Below the pieces are notes generated by a model. It made no database searches. It was not told where the DNA came from and saw only the letters and a program-made list of their open reading frames with translations. This document shows, one piece after another, positions 24,449 to 33,965 of a DNA stretch of 33,995 nucleotides; the stretch's first letter is position 1, and each line of letters opens with the position of its first letter. The position numbers were made by a program, and so were the translations under genes. Source of the DNA: an uncultured bacterium (GTDB taxonomy: Bacteria; Verrucomicrobiota; Kiritimatiellia; PWTM01); contig CAKZPT010000101.1 in assembly GCA_937139365.1 (NCBI GenBank), positions 1-33,995 of the forward strand, written 5' to 3'.

Positions 24449-25863
24449 GGCGGTGCGCGCGGCGGGTTCGTCTCGGAGCCGTGGTTGGAGTCCTCCTCGC
24501 CGCCAGGGTGTCGGCGACCGCTCCGCCGCCCAACCTCCTCGTTATCCTCACGGACGACCAGCGCCACGATGCCCTGGGTTGCGCCGGTGGCCCGTTGCCG
24601 GCCCTGACGCCGGCCATGGACCGGCTGGCCGCGCGCGGTTTGCGTTTTCGGAACGCGTTTGTCGTGCTCTCGATCTGCAGCCCGAGCCGCGCCGCAGTCC
24701 TGACGGGCCTCTATGGCAGCGTCAACGGCGTCGTCACCGTCGGGAGCGCACGGCTGCGGGAGGGGGTCGCGACCTTCGCCCAGCGACTGCGCGCCGCCGG
24801 CTGGCGCACCGGCATGGCCGGCAAATGGCACCTCGGCACGCCGCCCGCGGAGGCGGGGTTCGACTTCGTCGCGGCCTTTCACGGCAACGGCCCCTGGTAC
24901 CGTCGCGGTGTGGTCGCGGATGGCGTCGAGGGCGTCGCGGAGGGGATGATCGATGAGTGGGTCGCCGCGCAGACGATCCGGTTTCTCTCCGAGGCCGCCC
25001 GCGATTCCCGGCCATTTGTGTTCTGGATGTGTACGCAGCTGCCGCACATGGACGACCGGCATGAATGGGACGTGCGGCCCGAGTCGCTCGAACGCTTTCC
25101 AGTCGAACGCATGCCGCTGCCGGCGACGTGGAACGACGACCTGACCGGGCGGCCGGCCTACCTGTTGACCGCGCGCCCGCGGCTGCAGGCGCGTCGGTAC
25201 GGCTACGACGACCCGGAGGCGATCCGACGGCATATCGCCCGTTATCTGGCGGCCGTCTACGAGGTGGACTGCGCGATCGGCCGGACGCTGGACGCGCTCG
25301 ACCGACTTGGTCTGACGGACCGCACCGTGGTGATCCTCTCCAGCGACAACGGCTGGCTCCTCGGCGAGCACGGCCTGACGGGCAAGGTGCTGCCCTACGA
25401 GGAATCAATTCGCGTACCCCTGATCTTCGCGGGCCCCGGCGTCCGGCGGGGTGTGGAGGACCGGTTTGTCCTGAACCTCGACCTCGCTCCCACGATCTCG
25501 GATTTGGCCGGGCTGTCGCCGGATCCGTCGATCCACGGCCGCAGCCTTCGGCCGCTGTTGGCCGGCGAGCCGGCGCCCGAGTGGCGCGAGGAGTTCCTCT
25601 ACGAGGCGCCGGTCGGCCAGCTCGGCGTCCGGCCGTTGTGGGCGGTGCGCACGGAGCGGTGGAAGTACGTGCGGACCGAGGACCCGCGCGAGCCCGGCCG
25701 GATCCTGTCGGAGGAATTGTACGACCTGACGGCCGATCCGCTCGAAACCAACAACGTGTTCGTGGATCGCCGCCGGCACGACGTCGCCGGGCGGATGGCC
25801 GGCCTGCTGCGGCGGTTTCAAGTGGAGCTGGAACGTGACCGCGAACGCCGCGCCGGCCGATGA
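24445..25863 (+). CDS. Formylglycine-type sulfatase, intact
   Basis: 472 residues. A signal peptide (LGAVVGVLLAARVSA) leads to the metal site ILTDDQRHDALG (Asp37, Asp38). The canonical formylglycine motif is CSPSRAAVLTG (Cys78). MAGKWHLGTPP, SSDNGWLLGEHGLTGK, YEESIRVPLIFAGPG and ELYDLTADPLETNN are all in one frame and of normal length. Cys78 is oxidised to formylglycine by an anaerobic or FGE-type maturase that is not in this window. It overlaps the GH127 fragment by 4 bp and is the only undamaged sulfatase here. Predicted role: extracytoplasmic hydrolysis of sulfate esters on a polysaccharide; substrate unknown. Confidence 0.9.
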   Translation: MRRCARRVRLGAVVGVLLAARVSATAPPPNLLVILTDDQRHDALGCAGGPLPALTPAMDRLAARGLRFRNAFVVLSICSPSRAAVLTGLYGSVNGVVTVGSARLREGVATFAQRLRAAGWRTGMAGKWHLGTPPAEAGFDFVAAFHGNGPWYRRGVVADGVEGVAEGMIDEWVAAQTIRFLSEAARDSRPFVFWMCTQLPHMDDRHEWDVRPESLERFPVERMPLPATWNDDLTGRPAYLLTARPRLQARRYGYDDPEAIRRHIARYLAAVYEVDCAIGRTLDALDRLGLTDRTVVILSSDNGWLLGEHGLTGKVLPYEESIRVPLIFAGPGVRRGVEDRFVLNLDLAPTISDLAGLSPDPSIHGRSLRPLLAGEPAPEWREEFLYEAPVGQLGVRPLWAVRTERWKYVRTEDPREPGRILSEELYDLTADPLETNNVFVDRRRHDVAGRMAGLLRRFQVELERDRERRAGR

Positions 25864-25914
25864 CGCGTACGGCTTGCGGGCGAGCCGCGACCGCCCGACA
25901 CTTCAGGTGCGGCG

Positions 25915-25995
25915 GCCCGGGTGGCGGAACGGCAGACGCAGCGGACTTAAAATCCGCTTCCGCAAGGAGTGCGGGTTCGAGTCCCGCCCCGGGCA
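25915..25995 (+). tRNA. tRNA-Leu (anticodon UAA)
   Basis: Acceptor arms GCCCGGG (25915-25921) and CCCGGGC (25988-25994) pair perfectly, with discriminator A at 25995. The anticodon stem GCGGA/TCCGC encloses loop CTTAAAA, with anticodon TAA at 25948-25950. The T arm GCGGG-TTCGAGT-CCCGC is canonical, and an extended variable region precedes it, as expected for a class II leucine tRNA. CCA is not encoded. Confidence 0.93.
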
Positions 25996-26022
25996 CGTCC
26001 ACCCGTGCGGGTGGGTGCGGTG

Positions 26023-27729
26023 TCAGACCCCGTCGGGCCGCGCCCGCCGGACGCCGCCGAGGAGGTCCACCAGCACCCACAGGGCCAGCGCCAGCAACAC
26101 CGCCGCGAGCGCGCCGACGAACGCGCTGCCGCCGGCCAGGTTTCGCCAGGCCAGCTTGGCCAGGGCCGTCAGTGTGGTCGCAAGCATGAAGGCCATGGGG
26201 ACGCCCACGTAGGCGGCCGGGCGGAGGCGCGAGCGCAGCCATCCGAACACGACCAGCAGGGCGAGCGCAGCGAGCAACTGGTTGGAGGCGCCGAACACCG
26301 GCCAGATGGCCTTCCAGACCGGCATTCGCACGCCGCCCGGCCCCGGGATCTCACCGAACACGGTCGCCGCCGGCAGGAGCAGCACGCCCAGGCTGGCCAG
26401 CGTCCGGGCCGCCGCGCCGGGCGGCGCGCCGACCAGCTCCTGCAGAAGGAGCCGGGCGAGCCGCGTGCAGGTGTCCAGCGTCGTCAACAGGAACGTGCTG
26501 ACGGCCAACATCCCGAAGATCGCCGCATACACCGGCGGCAGGCCGAACACCTCCAGCGCGCGGCCGAGGCCGCCCGCAAACACCTGCACCGGCGTCCCGC
26601 CACCCGCCTCGGGCGCGCGAACCATGACGGCCAACACCGCGATGATCGCCAGCACGCCCTCGACCAGCATCGCGCCGTAGCCGACCGACCGCGCGGAGCT
26701 TTCGCGGTCGAGCTGCTTCGCCGTCGTGCCGGAGGCGACGATCGAGTGAAAACCGGAGACCGCGCCGCAGGCGATGGTGACGAACAGGGCCGGGAAAATG
26801 AAGCCCAGCTCGGGATGCGTCCAGCCCCGAAACGCGGGGTATTGCGCCGTCAGGGATCCCGTGAGGGCGCTGGCGCCGAAACCGGCGAGGCCGCCCAGCA
26901 GGCAGGCGTACAGGAGGAACGACGCCAGGTAGTCGCGCGGCTGCAGCAGCAGCCACACCGGCAGCACCGAAGCGGCCCAGCAGTAGAACAGCAGCACCAC
27001 GTTCCAGAAATTCTTCTGCGAACCGGCGATCGATGGGATCATCTCGATCGTCAGCGGCCAGCGATGGCCCGCCGCCACCGCCGCGAACACGAGCGGGACG
27101 AACACGAGCGTCGCCGGACCAATTCGCATCCGCCAGCGATAGACCGCCAGTCCAAACAACAGGGCCAGCCCGATGTAGAGCAGCGACGCCGTGGCCACCG
27201 CCCCGCCCTCCCGGATCGTCAGCCGGGTATCCTCGGGCAGATCGGCCGCCAGCGAGGCCACCGGCGCGAAGCTTGAGGCCGTCAGATCGAGAAAGACGAC
27301 GATCACATAGACCATCGTCAACAGGATGAAGAGCAGCAACGCCCGGTACGTCGCGGGATGGATCAGCCGGCGGCTGATCTCGGCGATCGAACGCGCCCCG
27401 TGCCGGACGCTGGCGATGAGCGACGAGAAATCGTGCACCCCGCCGACGAACACGGCCCCCACCAGAATCCACGCCAGCGCCGGCAGCCAGCCGAACGCCG
27501 TGGCCGCGATGACCGGTCCGACGATCGGCCCGGCCCCCGCAATCGAGCTGAAATGGTGGCCGAACAAAACCAGTGGGCGGGTGGCGACGTAGTCCACCCC
27601 GTCGCTCTGGGTCACCGCCGGCGGAGCCCGCCGGTCGTCCACTCCGAGCCATCCGCCGATCCGCCGTCCGTAGAATCGGTAGGCGAGGGCGAACCACAAG
27701 ACGCCCAGGGCCAGCGGCGCCAGGATCAT
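26023..27729 (-). CDS. cstA: CstA/BtsT-family peptide or pyruvate transporter
   Basis: 568 residues with about 15 hydrophobic helices and the CstA signature near the N-terminus: LFGHHFSSIAGAGPIVGPV, then VFVGGVHDFSSLIASVRHGA. Later landmarks are GAVSGFHSIVASGTTAKQL and WPVFGASNQLLAALAL. These inner-membrane proteins take up peptides or pyruvate, the latter with protons, and are typically induced by carbon starvation. It is shorter than E. coli CstA (about 700 residues), like many members outside enterobacteria. It lies alone on the minus strand, converging on tRNA-Leu and divergent from tgt. Transporter family is certain; the substrate is inferred. Confidence 0.9.
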   Translation of the reverse strand: MILAPLALGVLWFALAYRFYGRRIGGWLGVDDRRAPPAVTQSDGVDYVATRPLVLFGHHFSSIAGAGPIVGPVIAATAFGWLPALAWILVGAVFVGGVHDFSSLIASVRHGARSIAEISRRLIHPATYRALLLFILLTMVYVIVVFLDLTASSFAPVASLAADLPEDTRLTIREGGAVATASLLYIGLALLFGLAVYRWRMRIGPATLVFVPLVFAAVAAGHRWPLTIEMIPSIAGSQKNFWNVVLLFYCWAASVLPVWLLLQPRDYLASFLLYACLLGGLAGFGASALTGSLTAQYPAFRGWTHPELGFIFPALFVTIACGAVSGFHSIVASGTTAKQLDRESSARSVGYGAMLVEGVLAIIAVLAVMVRAPEAGGGTPVQVFAGGLGRALEVFGLPPVYAAIFGMLAVSTFLLTTLDTCTRLARLLLQELVGAPPGAAARTLASLGVLLLPAATVFGEIPGPGGVRMPVWKAIWPVFGASNQLLAALALLVVFGWLRSRLRPAAYVGVPMAFMLATTLTALAKLAWRNLAGGSAFVGALAAVLLALALWVLVDLLGGVRRARPDGV

Positions 27730-27848
27730 TGTGGGTCAGTCTCCATCCCTTCACGCTACCACCGCCGACCGGCGTCCGCCACCGGCCGGGCTGGCGCCGG
27801 CCGCGGGGCCCGGCTACCCTCTTGCCGCCCGTCCCTCGGGCGCCCGTC

Positions 27849-29024
27849 ATGGCACGGCCCGGCACATTCGAGATTCTGGCCGCCGACCCCGGCAGCCGCG
27901 CAAGGCTTGCGCGCCTGCACACGGCCCACGGCGCGGTCGAGACCCCCGCCTTCTTGCCCGTCGGCACCCGGGGCGCCGTCAAGACTGTCCACCCGGACGA
28001 ACTCGAGGAATTGGGCTTCCGGATGGTGCTGGCCAACACCTATCATCTGCACCTCAAACCCGGCGTGGAAACGATCGAGGCCCTCGGCGGGCTGCACCGG
28101 TTCATGGGCTGGCGAGGCGCGGTCCTGACCGACAGCGGCGGCTACCAGGTTTACAGCCTCTCCCGATTGCGCCGGATCGACGACGACGGCGTCGAGTTCC
28201 AGTCACCCTACGACGGGGCCCGTGTCCGACTCACGCCCGAACTGGCGATGGAGATCCAGCGCCGGCTCGGCTCCGACATCGCGATGGTCCTCGACGAATG
28301 CCCGCCCGGCGACTGCGACCGGGCGACGACTTGCCAGGCGGTCGAACGGACCGTACGATGGGCGGTTCGATGCGCCCGCCAGCCGCGGGCCGAGGGCGCG
28401 CTGCTGTTCGGCATCGTCCAGGGCGGCGGGCATTCCGATCTGCGGCAACGCTGCGCGGCCGCGTTGCTCGACCTCGGCCTCGACGGCTACGCCATCGGCG
28501 GCGTCAGCGTGGGCGAGCCCGAAGAGCGGATTCTCGGGGCCGTGCGGGAGACCGCGCCCCTGCTGCCGGCGGACCGGCCTCGCTATGTGATGGGTGTGGG
28601 AGACCTGATGCAGATGGTGGACATGGTAGCCGACGGAGTGGACCTGTTCGACTGCGTCATGCCGACGCGTCTGGCGCGGCATGGCACTGCCTTCACTCGA
28701 ACCGGCCGCTATCCGCTGAAGGCGGCCGCCTGCGCCCGCGACCCCCGGCCGATCGAGGAGGGGTGCGCCTGCCCCGCCTGCCGCACCCATAGCCGTGGCT
28801 ACATCCGCCACCTGCTCAACGTCGGCGAGGTGTCGGGCATCCGTCTGCTCACGCTGCACAACCTCCACGTCTATGCCGGGGTGCTCCGCGACATCCGCGA
28901 GAGCCTCCGCACCGGCCGGTTCACGGAGCTTCGCGCCGCCATGAACGCCGTCCGCCGCGCCGCGGCCGCCGATTCCGCCAACCGTGCCGCGGGGACCAAC
29001 CCCGCCCCAGGAGCCGTACCATGA
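27849..29024 (+). CDS. tgt: Queuine tRNA-ribosyltransferase
   Basis: 391 residues from ATG 27849; the reading frame extends upstream but without conserved sequence. Catalytic Asp95 is in LTDSGGYQVYSL, and the nucleophile Asp268 is in DLFDCVMPTR. The substrate pocket region is DECPPGD and LLFGIVQGG, and the zinc site is Cys306, Cys308 and Cys311 with His in LTLHNL. It exchanges guanine-34 for preQ1 in GUN-anticodon tRNAs. It heads the conserved tgt-yajC-secD-secF order; yajC overlaps its stop by 4 bp (ATGA). The last 20 residues are an Ala/Pro-rich tail. Confidence 0.95.
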   Translation: MARPGTFEILAADPGSRARLARLHTAHGAVETPAFLPVGTRGAVKTVHPDELEELGFRMVLANTYHLHLKPGVETIEALGGLHRFMGWRGAVLTDSGGYQVYSLSRLRRIDDDGVEFQSPYDGARVRLTPELAMEIQRRLGSDIAMVLDECPPGDCDRATTCQAVERTVRWAVRCARQPRAEGALLFGIVQGGGHSDLRQRCAAALLDLGLDGYAIGGVSVGEPEERILGAVRETAPLLPADRPRYVMGVGDLMQMVDMVADGVDLFDCVMPTRLARHGTAFTRTGRYPLKAAACARDPRPIEEGCACPACRTHSRGYIRHLLNVGEVSGIRLLTLHNLHVYAGVLRDIRESLRTGRFTELRAAMNAVRRAAAADSANRAAGTNPAPGAVP

Positions 29025-29356
29025 CCCCCCATTCCATTTTCCTTGCCGCCGCCACAGCCCCCGAGCAATCGCCACTGATGATGCCGATGATGCTCGTGCT
29101 GATGTTCGCGATGTTTTACCTCCTCATCATCCGGCCCCAGCAGCGGCGCGAAAAGGAGCGGCAGGCGATGCTCGCCGCCCTCAAGAACGGCGACCGCGTC
29201 GTCTTCGCCGGCGGGTTGCTGGGCATCGTCACCAACGTCAAGGATAAGACCTGCACCGTCCGTCTGGCCGACAACGTCAAGGTCGAAGCCCTCCGCAGCG
29301 CCATCTCGCAGGTCCTGACGAAGGACGATACGCCCGACGAGACGGCCTCGAAATAA
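29021..29356 (+). CDS. yajC: Preprotein translocase subunit YajC
   Basis: 111 residues. A single transmembrane helix (MMPMMLVLMFAMFYLLIIRP) is followed by the YajC hallmark RPQQRREKER. A small beta domain then reads KNGDRVVFAGGLLGIVTNVKD. It associates with SecDF-YidC at the inner membrane. It is coupled to tgt by a 4-bp overlap and followed by secDF. Confidence 0.93.
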   Translation: MTPHSIFLAAATAPEQSPLMMPMMLVLMFAMFYLLIIRPQQRREKERQAMLAALKNGDRVVFAGGLLGIVTNVKDKTCTVRLADNVKVEALRSAISQVLTKDDTPDETASK

Positions 29357-29389
29357 CGCCCGCGCGGCATGTTTCCGGGAGAGCCCCCG

Positions 29390-31963
29390 ATGCAAAAAAA
29401 CCCTTGGTGGCAATGGCTGATCCTGGTGGCGGCCATCCTTGGTTCCGTCGTGCTGGTCATCCCGCCGCTCGACCGCCTCGACGCCGAGGGCCGCGTCGTC
29501 CAGCGGGGCAAAATTCGCCTCGGCCTCGACCTACGTGGCGGCACCTCCTTCACCGTCGAGGTGGACCGCGAGGAGCTCGCGGCCCGCCTGCGCCAGCGCA
29601 GCCCGGACCTGACCGACGAGCAGGTCAAGGCCGCGGTGGAGCGGTCTGTGGTCGAGTCGCGCGACGTCGCCCTCGAGGCGATCCGCAACCGGATCGACGG
29701 CCTCGGCATTGCCGAGCCCCAGATCTATCCCCAGGGCGCCGACCGGATCATCGTCCAAATGCCCGGCGTCGAGGCCCAGAAGCGCGACGAGGCCCGCCGC
29801 GCCATTCAGAGCGTCGCCTTCCTCGAGTTCCGGCTCCTCCACCGCAACAACGACGCGTGGGTGCGCAAGCTCTTTGAGGAGCAACGTACCCCCCGTGGCT
29901 TCCGGATCGAGGGCACCAGCCCCGACAACTTCTTCTACGTCCGAGATCCCAAAGCGGTGGCGGACGAGGAGATGGACTCCAGATTCTGGGCCGAGATCCG
30001 CCGCTTCGCCCCGCGCGAGGGGGCCGAGTTCATGCTGCAGCGCGACGAGGAGGGCGAGATCCGCCGCATAGTGTGGCGCCCGGTCTATGTCGAGCGGGCC
30101 GTGCTGATGACCGGCACGATGGTGCAGGAGGCAGGGGTGGACTACGACCAGCTCAACCGCCCCGTTGTTCGGCTCCAGTTCAACCGAGCGGGCGCGCGCA
30201 AGTTCACCGAGATCGTTCGCGACTACCGCCCAAACGGCGAGATGAACCGCGGCAGCGAGCGCGGCCGCCGTCTGGCGATCATCCTCGACGGCGTCCTTCG
30301 CTCCGCGCCCGAGATCACCGACCGGTTCCCGCACGACACGACCATCCGCTCCTGCGAGATCAGCGGGCGCGGCATGGACTTGCGCGAAGTCAAGCAACTG
30401 GTGAACGTTCTCAAGACGGGCGCGCTGCTGGCGCCGATGCGCATCGTGCAGGAATACACGGTCGACCCGACCCTCGGGCGGGCGTCGGTCGAGGCGGGCC
30501 GGATCGCCATCCTCGTCGGCCTAGCGCTTGTCGCGGCGTTCATGCTCTACTACTACCGGCTGGCGGGCCTGATCGCCGACGCGGCGCTGCTGCTCAACGC
30601 CGTTCTGCTGCCGCTGGGCCTGTTCTTCATCGCCGGCATCTTCGCCGTCTTCGCCCGCACGCCCGGGATGCCCCAGCTGCCCACCCTGACGCTGCCCGGC
30701 CTGGCCGGCATCGCGCTGATGTTCGGCATGGCCGTGGACGCCAACGTGCTGATCTACGAGCGCATGCGCGAGGAGCTCAAAGCGGGCAAGCACCTGGTCG
30801 CCGCCATCGTCGCGGGCTACGAAAAGGCCTTCGTGACGATCCTCGACGCCAACGTCACCACCGTGTTGGCGGCGGTGATCATGTTCTGGCAGGGGTCCGG
30901 CCCGGTGCGCGGTTACGCGGTGATGCTCTCCGCCGGCATCCTCGTCAGCATGTACACGGCCGTCGTCGTCACGCGGATGCTGTTCACCGGCCTCGCCGAC
31001 CGCGGCCGGCTGAAGACGCTCCGGATGGCCGAATGGATCCGCCAGCCGTCCTTCGACTTTCTCGCGCGGCGCAAGGTGGCCGCGGCGTTGTCGGTCGGCC
31101 TTCTGGCGGTCACCGGGGGTGTCTTCGCCGCCCGCGGTTCGCGCAATTTCAACGTGGACTTCACCGGCGGCGTGGCGCTGACGGTGGAGTACACGGCCCG
31201 CGTGCCGGACAACCAGGTGCGCGACGCCTTGCGCGCCGCCGGCGTGCGCGGCGAGCCGATGGTCCAGTACCGGCAACTCCTCGGCGAGGAACGCGCACAG
31301 CGGCTGGTCGTTCAGGTGCGCGCCGAGGACGCCGCCGCGGCCGAGCAGGCGATCTCGACCCGGTTTCAAAAGGCCGGCTTCCGCATCGTGCAGCGAGAGG
31401 AGATCGGCTCCCAGATCGGCGCCGAACTGAAGCGCCGCGGCGTGCTGGCGCTGGCGTGGGCCCTCGTCGGGATGGTGCTCTACATCTCGATCCGATTCGA
31501 GTTCGCGTTCGCGATGGGCGCGATCACGGCGCTCCTGCACGACGCACTGCTCTCGGTCGGCATCTTCTGCCTGCTCGGCCGGCAGCTCTCGGCGCCGATG
31601 ATCGCCGTGGTGCTCACGATCGTCGGCTACTCGGTGAACGACACGATCGTGGTCTTCGACCGCATTCGCGAGGGTTTGAGGCTATGGAAGGGCAGGCCCT
31701 ATGCCGAGGTCGCCAACCTTGCGATCAACCAGACCCTCAGCCGCACCCTGCTGACCGCCGGCACCACGATCCTCACCGTACTGGCGTTGTTCTTGCTCGG
31801 CGGAGGCGCGATCAATGATTTCGCGTTGCTGCTGTTGATCGGGCTGATTGTGGGCACCTACTCCTCGATCTTCATCGCCACGCCGGTGATGCTGTTGTGG
31901 CACCGCACCCCCGCCCCCGCCGTCGCGACCGCCCCCGCGCCCAAGGCCAGGGGCGGCCGATGA
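29390..31963 (+). CDS. secDF: Fused protein translocase SecDF
   Basis: 857 residues from ATG 29390, chosen because GGGAGAG (29377-29383) lies 6 bp upstream; ATG 29369 is less likely. The SecD half (about 1-545) has one N-terminal helix, GLDLRGGTSF, a long periplasmic P1 domain and five helices including GLAGIALMFGMAVDANVLIYER. The SecF half (about 560-857) has NFNVDFTGGVALTV and VVLTIVGYSVNDTIVVFDRIREG. The conserved Asp and Arg residues of the proton pathway are present. SecDF pulls translocating proteins across the inner membrane using the proton gradient. The fused form is common in PVC and Bacteroidetes genomes. Confidence 0.94.
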   Translation: MQKNPWWQWLILVAAILGSVVLVIPPLDRLDAEGRVVQRGKIRLGLDLRGGTSFTVEVDREELAARLRQRSPDLTDEQVKAAVERSVVESRDVALEAIRNRIDGLGIAEPQIYPQGADRIIVQMPGVEAQKRDEARRAIQSVAFLEFRLLHRNNDAWVRKLFEEQRTPRGFRIEGTSPDNFFYVRDPKAVADEEMDSRFWAEIRRFAPREGAEFMLQRDEEGEIRRIVWRPVYVERAVLMTGTMVQEAGVDYDQLNRPVVRLQFNRAGARKFTEIVRDYRPNGEMNRGSERGRRLAIILDGVLRSAPEITDRFPHDTTIRSCEISGRGMDLREVKQLVNVLKTGALLAPMRIVQEYTVDPTLGRASVEAGRIAILVGLALVAAFMLYYYRLAGLIADAALLLNAVLLPLGLFFIAGIFAVFARTPGMPQLPTLTLPGLAGIALMFGMAVDANVLIYERMREELKAGKHLVAAIVAGYEKAFVTILDANVTTVLAAVIMFWQGSGPVRGYAVMLSAGILVSMYTAVVVTRMLFTGLADRGRLKTLRMAEWIRQPSFDFLARRKVAAALSVGLLAVTGGVFAARGSRNFNVDFTGGVALTVEYTARVPDNQVRDALRAAGVRGEPMVQYRQLLGEERAQRLVVQVRAEDAAAAEQAISTRFQKAGFRIVQREEIGSQIGAELKRRGVLALAWALVGMVLYISIRFEFAFAMGAITALLHDALLSVGIFCLLGRQLSAPMIAVVLTIVGYSVNDTIVVFDRIREGLRLWKGRPYAEVANLAINQTLSRTLLTAGTTILTVLALFLLGGGAINDFALLLLIGLIVGTYSSIFIATPVMLLWHRTPAPAVATAPAPKARGGR

Positions 31964-31970
31964 TCGTTGG

Positions 31971-33683
31971 ATGAATGCGGCCTCCCCGGCGTGGCGGCTG
32001 GCGGCCGCGGACGACGACGCCGTTCAGCGGCTCGCCGCGGAACTTGGTGCGCCGCCGCCAATCGCCCGGATGTTGGTGGCGCGTGGCTGGACCACCCCCG
32101 AGATCGCCCGCCAGGCCCTCGCCCCGGACTACCGGTTGCCGCCGCCCGAGGTACTGTCGGGCATGGCCGGCGCCGCCCAAGTGGTCGCCCGGGCCGTGCG
32201 CGCCCGTCGGCGCATCGCCGTGTACGGGGATTTCGACGCCGACGGCGTCACCGCCGCCGCCCTCCTATGCCGATGGCTCCGCGGAGCCGGCGCCGACGTC
32301 GTGCCCTTCCTTCCGCAGCGCCTCGCCGACGGCTACGGCCTCACCGTCCCCACCGTGGATCGCTGCCTTCGAACGCTCCAGCCCGACCTGGTGGTCACGG
32401 TGGACTGCGGCACGCACTCCGACGGTGCCGTGCGACATGTGCTCGAACGCGGGGTCGACATCGTCGTCACCGACCACCACCTCGCCGTCGCCCCTTCCCA
32501 GGTCGCGCCGACGGCAATGGTCAATCCGCAGCTCGGCCCGGCCGACGGCCCGGGGCGCGAGCTGGCCGGAGTCGGCGTCGCCCTCCAGCTGGTGCGGGCG
32601 ATCGCCCAGGTGCTCGGCCGCGACGACCCTGCCGACGACCCCGCAATCCTGGAATTGGCCGCCATCGGCACCGTCGCCGATTGTGTTCCCCTCCGCGGAA
32701 CCAACCGGACGCTAGTGCGGCGCGCGCTGTCGAGGATGGTCTCCGATTCCGCCCTGCCCGGTCTCCGTGCGCTGCGCGCCGTCGCCAAGGTCGGCGAGAT
32801 CCGCGACACGTGGCCGTTGGCGTTCCTTCTCGCGCCGCGGCTGAACGCGGCCGGACGGCTCGGCACCGCCGAGGATGCCTTGGAACTTCTGCTGACAGAT
32901 AATGCGGACCGGGCCCAGGTCCTTGCCGGTCACCTCGATCGCGAAAACCGCCGCCGCCAGGAAATGGAGGAAAGGATCCTCGAGGCCGCCTCCGCGCAGC
33001 TCGACGAACAGCCTGCCACAGAGCGGGAGTTTGGCGTCGTCGTGGCGGATCCCTCATGGCATCCGGGTGTGGTCGGCATTGTCGCAGGCAAACTGGTGGC
33101 CCGTCACCGGCGGCCGGCGGTCGTGATCGTATTAAGGCCCGACGGCGGCGGCCGCGGATCCTGCCGCGGCCTGGAGTCTCTTGATTTGACCGCAATCCTC
33201 GCCGATTGCGCGGGCTGTCTGGAGAGTTGGGGCGGACATGCGATGGCGGCAGGCCTCGATTTGGCCGCTGGCCGCCTCGACGACTTCCGGCGCGCCTTCA
33301 ACGCCGCGGTTTGCCGCCACGCTGGAGGAGCGCTTCCCCCGCAGCAGCTGTCCTACGATGCGCTTCTTCCGCTGGGCGACGCCGACGTTGACCTCTGGGA
33401 CTGGATCGAGCGTGCCGGTCCCTACGGCCACGGCTATCCGCCACCCCTCTGGGCCGCCGAACGGCTTGAGATCCTCGACTGGCGCGTCGCCAAAGCGCGA
33501 CACGTCCTGATGCGGGTCCGCCAAGGCCAAGTCTACCGCCGTGCGGTTGCGTTCCAGCAGGCCCATTGCCCGCGACCGCAAGGTCCGACGGACTTCTTGT
33601 TCGAATTACAGATCAACAAATGGACAGGAGTGCGCCACCCGGAACTGCGCGTGGCCGCTTGGCGTTCCTCGCCCCCAGGCTGA
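31971..33683 (+). CDS. recJ: Single-stranded-DNA-specific exonuclease RecJ
   Basis: 570 residues, normal RecJ length. DHH-superfamily motifs are GDFDADGVT (Asp87, Asp89, Asp91), VTVDCG (Asp145) and VTDHH (168-170). LAPRLNAAGRL marks the centre, and the DHHA1 part carries WHPGVVGIVAGKLV, GRGSCRGLESLDL and SWGGHAMAAGL, followed by an OB domain. It degrades ssDNA 5' to 3' in recombination and mismatch repair. It begins 7 bp after the secDF stop, so it is part of the same transcript. A GC hairpin follows the stop. Confidence 0.94.
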   Translation: MNAASPAWRLAAADDDAVQRLAAELGAPPPIARMLVARGWTTPEIARQALAPDYRLPPPEVLSGMAGAAQVVARAVRARRRIAVYGDFDADGVTAAALLCRWLRGAGADVVPFLPQRLADGYGLTVPTVDRCLRTLQPDLVVTVDCGTHSDGAVRHVLERGVDIVVTDHHLAVAPSQVAPTAMVNPQLGPADGPGRELAGVGVALQLVRAIAQVLGRDDPADDPAILELAAIGTVADCVPLRGTNRTLVRRALSRMVSDSALPGLRALRAVAKVGEIRDTWPLAFLLAPRLNAAGRLGTAEDALELLLTDNADRAQVLAGHLDRENRRRQEMEERILEAASAQLDEQPATEREFGVVVADPSWHPGVVGIVAGKLVARHRRPAVVIVLRPDGGGRGSCRGLESLDLTAILADCAGCLESWGGHAMAAGLDLAAGRLDDFRRAFNAAVCRHAGGALPPQQLSYDALLPLGDADVDLWDWIERAGPYGHGYPPPLWAAERLEILDWRVAKARHVLMRVRQGQVYRRAVAFQQAHCPRPQGPTDFLFELQINKWTGVRHPELRVAAWRSSPPG

Positions 33684-33685
33684 TT

Positions 33686-33703
33686 CCGGGCGAGCCCGCC
33701 CGG
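33686..33703 (+). terminator. GC-rich hairpin after recJ
   Basis: CCGGGCG (33686-33692) and CGCCCGG (33697-33703) form a perfect 7-bp stem with a four-base loop, starting 3 bp after the recJ stop. No U-run follows, so it may be a pause, Rho-aided or RNA-stabilising element and not a classic intrinsic terminator. Confidence 0.4.
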
Positions 33704-33736
33704 CAGTGCTCTGGCCCGCAGCGCCCCCCAAAAAAC

Positions 33737-33783
33737 CTACAACTCTCGGACGCTTCTCGGCCCCGATTTTCCAAGGTCCGGAC
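33737..33783 (+). repeat. Double-dyad dispersed repeat, degenerate copy 3
   Basis: The second unit at 33769-33783 (TTCCAAGGTCCGGAC) is close to the consensus and is preceded by CCCCGATT, as in copies 1 and 2. At the expected 32 bp upstream (33737) the first unit survives at about 8 of 15 positions. In the equivalent frame it reads LQLSDASRPRFSKVR, recalling the FQxLE...RFSKxWK pattern. Confidence 0.5.
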
Positions 33784-33794
33784 GAGTTCACCTC

Positions 33795-33870
33795 GGGACA
33801 GGCAAGCGCGCGAAGTGTGGATTCCATTACCCATAATTGGGTTGCGCCATCTCGCTTTCGTGCCTGTCCC
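33795..33870 (+). repeat. GTGCCTGTCCC inverted pair, copy B (REP-like)
   Basis: GGGACAGGCA (33795-33804) and TGCCTGTCCC (33861-33870) are a perfect 10-bp inverted repeat with a 56-bp interior. The interior holds its own dyad, ACCCATAATTGGGT (33829-33842), and the GTTGCGC block shared with copy A. It lies about 95 bp before the gene start at 33966. Together with the hairpin and copy 3 it fills the 312 bp after recJ. Confidence 0.6.
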
Positions 33871-33965
33871 TTTTCCCGTCACGGGCGCGGAAAAACACGG
33901 ACCAGTTTCCTTCCTAGAAGTGTGAGGGCGTCATGGGGACGTCCCTCCCAGGAGCCACCACGACC

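Noticed and set aside
22372-25863. One open frame of 1163 codons that could be called a giant fusion protein
   Set aside because: Its middle part is in the wrong frame relative to the GH127 homology and reads as Arg/Pro-rich nonsense. It only links the hzsA-like fragment and the sulfatase by lack of stops in GC-rich DNA.
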